Shown: positions 40,172 through 43,662 of the stretch, in pieces | Position numbering within the stretch: the stretch's first letter is position 1 | How the letters are laid out: every line of letters begins with the position of its first letter | Assembly (NCBI GenBank): GCA_963205005.1 | Contig: CAUJHW010000076.1 | Location: forward strand, 1 to 43,662 | Reading direction: 5' to 3' | Source of the DNA: Pseudomonadota bacterium | Lineage (GTDB): Bacteria > Pseudomonadota > Alphaproteobacteria > Caulobacterales > Caulobacteraceae | Length of the DNA: 43,662 nucleotides | Translations under genes and position numbers: made by a program | The notes under the pieces: model-generated | Told to the model about the DNA's origin: nothing | Seen by the model: only the letters and a program-made list of their open reading frames with translations | Database searches by the model: none

Positions 40172-42517
40172 ATGATCGGCGTTCGGTGGGCATTTGCGGC
40201 GGCGCTGGCGGCCATACCCGGCGTGGCGTCAGCGCAGACCGCGCCGACTGAAATTCAGAGCCTTGAGGTGATCGCCACCACGCCGCTAGGCGACCGCGGC
40301 GCGCCAGTTGAGACCGCGCCGGCCGCCGTTGCGGTGCTGGGGACGGCGGATTTCCGGCGCGGCGGGCCACCCAGCGTCCTGCGCACCCTGGACGGCCGGC
40401 TGGGCGGCGTCGCGCTGACCCAGGCCCAGGCCAATCCTTTCCAGCCCAATCTGATGTACCGGGGCTTCGAGGCTTCCCCGCTGGCGGGCGATCCGCAGGG
40501 CCTGGCGATCTATGTGAACGGGGTGCGGTTCAACCAGCCGTTCGGCGACACCGTGAACTGGGACGTCCTGCCTGACATGGCGGTGGCGCGGGCCGAGCTG
40601 GCCGGGTCGAACCCGGCGTTCGGTCTCAACGCCCTCGGCGGCGCGGTCGCCTTCACCCTGAAGGACGGCGCCTCGGCGCCAGGTGGCGAGATCGAGCTCG
40701 GCGGCGGCGCCTCGGGACGGCGGCAGGGCTCGGCGCAGTACGGCATGGTGGCCGGCGCGCTCTCGGCATACGGCGCGGCTTCGATGCTTGAGGACGACGG
40801 CTGGCGAGACCACTCGCCGTCGCGTGTCCGGACCGCCTATGCAAACCTCGGCTGGGACGACGGCGGCGCCGAGGTCCACCTCAGCCTGATGGGGGCCGAC
40901 AACGCCCTGACCGGCAACGGTCCCGCGCCGGTGGAACTGCTGGAGCTCCGTCGGGCGACGGTGTTCACCTATCCGGACGAGACCGACAACCGCTACGGGC
41001 GGGCGATCCTGTCGGGATCGCGGGCGCTGGGCGGCGGCTGGTCGGTGCGCGGAACCGCTCATCTGACCGCGCTTCGCCAGCGTACGGCCAACGGCGACGC
41101 CGCCGAGGTCGAGCCCTGCGACGCCAATCCCGCCCTGCTCTGCCCCGACGACGAGGATACGCCTTTCACCGACGAGACCGGCGCGGCGATCCCGAACTTC
41201 GTGAGCAACAGCGCCTATGCCGCGACCGTGCCCCGCTATCGGAGCGGCGGACCCTATGCGCTGCTGAATCGAACCTCCACGCGGACCACCAGCTATGGCG
41301 TGACCCTGCAACTGAACCGAAGCGCGCCGCTCTTCGGCCGCGAGAACCGCTTCGCCGCCGGCCTGAGCTTTGAAGGCGCCCGTACGCGCTTCGGCGCGGA
41401 GACCGCCATCGGCGCCCTGTCGGCGGACCGGGCCTTCGTCGGGCCGGGGATTGCTATCGACGCCGAGGACGCCGGGCTCACCCCCGTATCGGTGAAGACC
41501 CGCAACGCCGACTGGGGCGCCTATGTCTCCGACACGCTGGAGCTGACTCCGGCGCTCAGCCTGACCGTCTCGGGCCGATACGACCAGGCGAAGGTCCGCC
41601 TGCGCGACCAGATCGGGACAGAGCTGGACGGCGACCACACCTTCCGCCGGTTCAATCCAGCGGCGGGTCTGACCTGGCGGATCGGCGGCGGAGTCTCGGC
41701 CTATGGCGGCTATGCCCAAGCCAGCCGCGCGCCGACGCCGGCGGAACTGTCCTGCGCCGACCCGGCGTCGCCCTGCAGCCTGACCAACTTCTTCGTCGCC
41801 GACCCGCCGCTGAAACGGGTGGACGCCCATACGGTGGAGGCCGGGTTCCGCGGCGCACACGACCTCGCTGGCGGGCGGCTGACCTGGCGGGCCGGGATCT
41901 ACCGCACCGAGGCCCGCAACGACATCCAGTTGGTGGCCAGCGACATCAACGGCCGCGGCTACTTCACCAATGTCGGGCGCACCCGCCGCGAGGGTGTCGA
42001 GGCTGGCCTGACTCTGCGCACGGCCTCCGTCACCGCCTTCGCGGACTACGCCTTCACCCGGGCGACCTACCGGACCGGTTTCACCCTGAATGCCGGCGCC
42101 AACCCGGCCTTCGCCGCCGAGGACGATCCGATGGACGTGAAACGCGGCGACCGGCGACCGGGCGTGCCGGCGCACAACCTCAAGCTCGGGCTGGACCTGA
42201 CGCCCCTGCCTGCCCTGACACTGGGCGCCGACATCCAGGCGACCAGCGGGCGCTGGTATGCGGGCGACGAGGCCAACCTGAATGAGAAGACGCGCGGGTA
42301 CTGGCTGGCCGGTCTGCACGCCGAGTACCGGCTCGGCGACCGATGGACCGTCTTTGGCGTGGTCGAGAACCTGTTCGACCGGAAGTACGCAACCTTCGGA
42401 ACCTACGCCCCGGTCGATATCGTGCCGGTGCTGGAGGCCCCCGGCCTCGACGATCCCCACAGCCAGAGCCCCGGCGCTCCGCGCGCCGGCTACCTCGGCG
42501 TGCGCTTCAGCTTCTAG
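40172..42517 (+). CDS. TonB-dependent receptor
   Basis: A complete 781-residue outer-membrane receptor. The signal peptide (1 to about 22, IPGVASAQ) is followed by a plug domain (about 40-150, VAVLGTADFRRGGPPSVLRTLDG, NLMYRGFEASPLAGDPQGLAIYVNGVRFNQPFGD) and a 22-strand barrel. The barrel includes ASRAPTPAELSCADPASPC and ends NLFDRKYATFGTYAP then GYLGVRFSF with the terminal Phe. An acidic/cysteine loop (EPCDANPALLCPDDEDTPF) may form a disulfide. The substrate is unknown; loops with ASRAPTPAEL resemble receptors for small organic ligands or siderophores, which is inference only. The 3' end overlaps the SRPBCC gene by 11 bases. Confidence 0.93.
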   Translation: MIGVRWAFAAALAAIPGVASAQTAPTEIQSLEVIATTPLGDRGAPVETAPAAVAVLGTADFRRGGPPSVLRTLDGRLGGVALTQAQANPFQPNLMYRGFEASPLAGDPQGLAIYVNGVRFNQPFGDTVNWDVLPDMAVARAELAGSNPAFGLNALGGAVAFTLKDGASAPGGEIELGGGASGRRQGSAQYGMVAGALSAYGAASMLEDDGWRDHSPSRVRTAYANLGWDDGGAEVHLSLMGADNALTGNGPAPVELLELRRATVFTYPDETDNRYGRAILSGSRALGGGWSVRGTAHLTALRQRTANGDAAEVEPCDANPALLCPDDEDTPFTDETGAAIPNFVSNSAYAATVPRYRSGGPYALLNRTSTRTTSYGVTLQLNRSAPLFGRENRFAAGLSFEGARTRFGAETAIGALSADRAFVGPGIAIDAEDAGLTPVSVKTRNADWGAYVSDTLELTPALSLTVSGRYDQAKVRLRDQIGTELDGDHTFRRFNPAAGLTWRIGGGVSAYGGYAQASRAPTPAELSCADPASPCSLTNFFVADPPLKRVDAHTVEAGFRGAHDLAGGRLTWRAGIYRTEARNDIQLVASDINGRGYFTNVGRTRREGVEAGLTLRTASVTAFADYAFTRATYRTGFTLNAGANPAFAAEDDPMDVKRGDRRPGVPAHNLKLGLDLTPLPALTLGADIQATSGRWYAGDEANLNEKTRGYWLAGLHAEYRLGDRWTVFGVVENLFDRKYATFGTYAPVDIVPVLEAPGLDDPHSQSPGAPRAGYLGVRFSF

Positions 42518-43091
42518 CCTCGCACGCGCCCTTGATCGCGGTCAGGCCCGCCCGCATCCAGGTGGCATAAGGCCCATTGAGGAACGCCAGCTTCAGCAGG
42601 AACCCGCCGACGCGCACGCCGAGGAAACCCGGGAAGGCGTTGGGCTTGAGGCCGAAGGAATAGTTCCAGACGCAGCGGGTCTTTCCCTCGCCCTCGGCCA
42701 CGTAGTGGAAATCGCCCAGGCCATAGCGCAGCGGCGCTGCGGCGGGCGTGGTGTAGCCCCAGACCACATAGCGAAAGCGCCAGTCGGCGTCGGTCTTTCC
42801 GTTCTCGATCACCTGCTCGATCACCGTCGTGCCGTCGGTGAGGAAGACGAGGTGCCGCCCGCCCACCGGTCCGAAGCCATCGGCAGTGAGCGGCAGCGTT
42901 CCCGCGACCCCGGGCAGCCCGCCCGCGGCCGGGTGGCGCACCGACAGCGGCGTGGCGTCCACGGTAGCGATCACCTCGGCCAGCGGCCGATCGATGACGA
43001 TCGATTCCACATGGGCGACCCGGCCCTCTGGCCCATCGATCGCGGGGTGCGGGGTTTCGACGAACCCGGGCGGCGGCTGAAGGTCAGACAT
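42507..43091 (-). CDS. SRPBCC-fold (START-like) protein
   Basis: A 194-residue protein with the beta-sheet and helix pattern of polyketide cyclase/dehydrase-like ligand-binding proteins: VAHVESIVIDRPLAEVIATVD at the start, HLVFLTDGTTVIEQVIENGKT, DWRFRYVVWGYTTPAAAPLRYGLGDFHY, RCVWNYSFGLKPNAFPGFLGV and a long C-terminal helix (LKLAFLNGPYATWMRAGLTAIKGACE). It likely binds a hydrophobic ligand; ligand and reaction are unknown. Its last 11 bases overlap the end of the convergent receptor gene. It is in the same direction as acpS, 39 bases downstream of it. Confidence 0.8.
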   Translation of the reverse strand: MSDLQPPPGFVETPHPAIDGPEGRVAHVESIVIDRPLAEVIATVDATPLSVRHPAAGGLPGVAGTLPLTADGFGPVGGRHLVFLTDGTTVIEQVIENGKTDADWRFRYVVWGYTTPAAAPLRYGLGDFHYVAEGEGKTRCVWNYSFGLKPNAFPGFLGVRVGGFLLKLAFLNGPYATWMRAGLTAIKGACEARS

Positions 43092-43130
43092 GGCTTGGAC
43101 TTTCGCGCGGCGATGTCCGGCGACCTTAGC

Positions 43131-43529
43131 CTACTCCGGCAGCGCCTCAATGATCACGAAGGCCTGGGCGTAGGGGTGGTCGTCGGTAAGGCTGAGGTGG
43201 ATCACCGCCCGCATCCCTTCGGGGGTCATCTCCTGCAGCCGGGCCAGAGCGCCGCCGGTCAAAGCCATGGTCGGCTGGCCGGAGCGCAGGTTGATGACTC
43301 CCATGTCGCGCCAGAAGACGCCACGGCGCATGCCGGTGCCCAGCGCCTTGGCGCAGGCCTCCTTGGCCGCAAACCGCTTGGCGTAGCTCCAGGCGGGATC
43401 GGGCTTCCGGTCCGAACGCGCGCGCTCGATGTCCGTGAAACAGCGCTGTTTGAACCGGTCTCCGAACCGGTCCAGCGAGGTCTGGATCCGGCGAATGTCG
43501 CTCAGGTCCGCGCCGACGCCGATGATCAC
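43131..43529 (-). CDS. acpS: Holo-[acyl-carrier-protein] synthase
   Basis: A 132-residue enzyme that transfers phosphopantetheine from CoA to the acyl carrier protein, making it active for fatty acid synthesis. Family motifs: [13 protein letters not shown] (magnesium-binding Asp8) and [18 protein letters not shown] with the catalytic Glu. The start is GTG at 43527-43529 and overlaps the pdxJ stop as GTGA. The pair pdxJ-acpS is conserved in many proteobacteria. The gene normally next in line, lepB, is found 4 kb further. Confidence 0.96.
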   Translation of the reverse strand: MIIGVGADLSDIRRIQTSLDRFGDRFKQRCFTDIERARSDRKPDPAWSYAKRFAAKEACAKALGTGMRRGVFWRDMGVINLRSGQPTMALTGGALARLQEMTPEGMRAVIHLSLTDDHPYAQAFVIIEALPE

Positions 43530-43662
43530 GCCGCGGCGTCCATGGCGGCCCGCATCCGGTGGATGGCGGCGGGCAGGCCGACGAAAACGGCCTCGCCGAT
43601 CAGGAAATGGCCGATATTCAGCTCCCGGACCTCGGTGATGGCCATCATGTGGGCCGCTGTGA
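43526..43662 (-). CDS. pdxJ: Pyridoxine 5'-phosphate synthase, C-terminal end (cut by window edge)
   Basis: Only the last 45 codons are inside the window. The translation [20 protein letters not shown] followed by [13 protein letters not shown] is the characteristic end of PdxJ, the TIM-barrel enzyme that joins deoxyxylulose 5-phosphate and 3-amino-2-oxopropyl phosphate to pyridoxine 5'-phosphate. The His in [10 protein letters not shown] is at the phosphate-binding end. The stop TGA at 43526-43528 overlaps the GTG start of acpS. Because the 5' part is missing, length and start cannot be assessed. Confidence 0.93.
   Translation of the reverse strand, partial: TAAHMMAITEVRELNIGHFLIGEAVFVGLPAAIHRMRAAMDAAA

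Noticed and set aside
40286..42460. 724-codon minus-strand frame opposite the TonB-dependent receptor
   Set aside because: The receptor reads through plug and barrel with terminal Phe; the antisense frame has only low-complexity Gly/Arg/Val sequence.
1..43662. tRNA genes, CRISPR arrays, insertion sequences, prophage genes, att sites
   Set aside because: Reading both strands, I found no cloverleaf-like gene, no regularly spaced direct repeats, and no transposase, integrase or phage structural protein.

Overview
The window looks like a chromosomal segment of a high-GC alphaproteobacterium, most likely from the Caulobacteraceae (Phenylobacterium or Caulobacter type). The evidence is the gene order aroQ-accB-accC-aat with convergent DUF2155 and NDUFA12 genes, the presence of NDUFA12 itself, the set pdxJ-acpS / lepB-rnc-era / recO / parC, two TonB-dependent receptors, and short CT-rich palindromic intergenic repeats. 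Genus assignment is inference. I see no rRNA, tRNA, CRISPR array, transposase or phage gene, and no stretch longer than about 300 bases without a gene.

Left part (1-9.4 kb): a cut-off TonB-dependent receptor, thiS-thiG (thiamine thiazole synthesis), aroQ, accB-accC (acetyl-CoA carboxylase) and aat (N-end rule transferase). The aat gene runs 214 bases into the antisense DUF2155 gene, which is paired with NDUFA12 (complex I accessory subunit). Divergent from these is the most unusual gene of the window. It encodes an 817-residue protein whose C-terminal third is a near-perfect class II ribonucleotide reductase (NrdJ) tail, while the catalytic core is shrunken and lacks recognisable active-site motifs. 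A secreted pentapeptide-repeat protein follows.

Middle part (9.4-32.5 kb): aspS, a beta-lactamase-fold serine hydrolase, a flavodoxin-like and a PPOX-fold protein, then an accessory surface/secretion region. This has a nidogen-like plus Calx-beta protein without signal peptide, overlapped by a two-partner-secretion (FHA-type) exoprotein gene, a small cytochrome c behind a perfect FNR/FixK-type box, and a cytochrome P450. Two closely related serralysin-type RTX metalloproteases lie about 5 kb apart. Between and around them are an LprI-like protein, a FabL-like SDR, a second serine hydrolase, an MliC-like lysozyme-inhibitor candidate and an old yellow enzyme. The second protease ends an apparent operon that starts with an OmpA-like lipoprotein and a TonB-like Pro/Glu-rich protein. 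A small membrane protein, a monoacylglycerol-lipase-like hydrolase and a lower-GC PEP-CTERM protein follow.

Right part (32.6-43.7 kb): housekeeping genes on the minus strand: parC (flanked on both sides by the same CT-rich repeat), recO, and the ATGA-coupled lepB-rnc-era, then acpS and the end of pdxJ (GTGA-coupled). This set is interrupted by a two-TM protein between era and recO, and by an EamA transporter, a TonB-dependent receptor and an SRPBCC protein between acpS and lepB.
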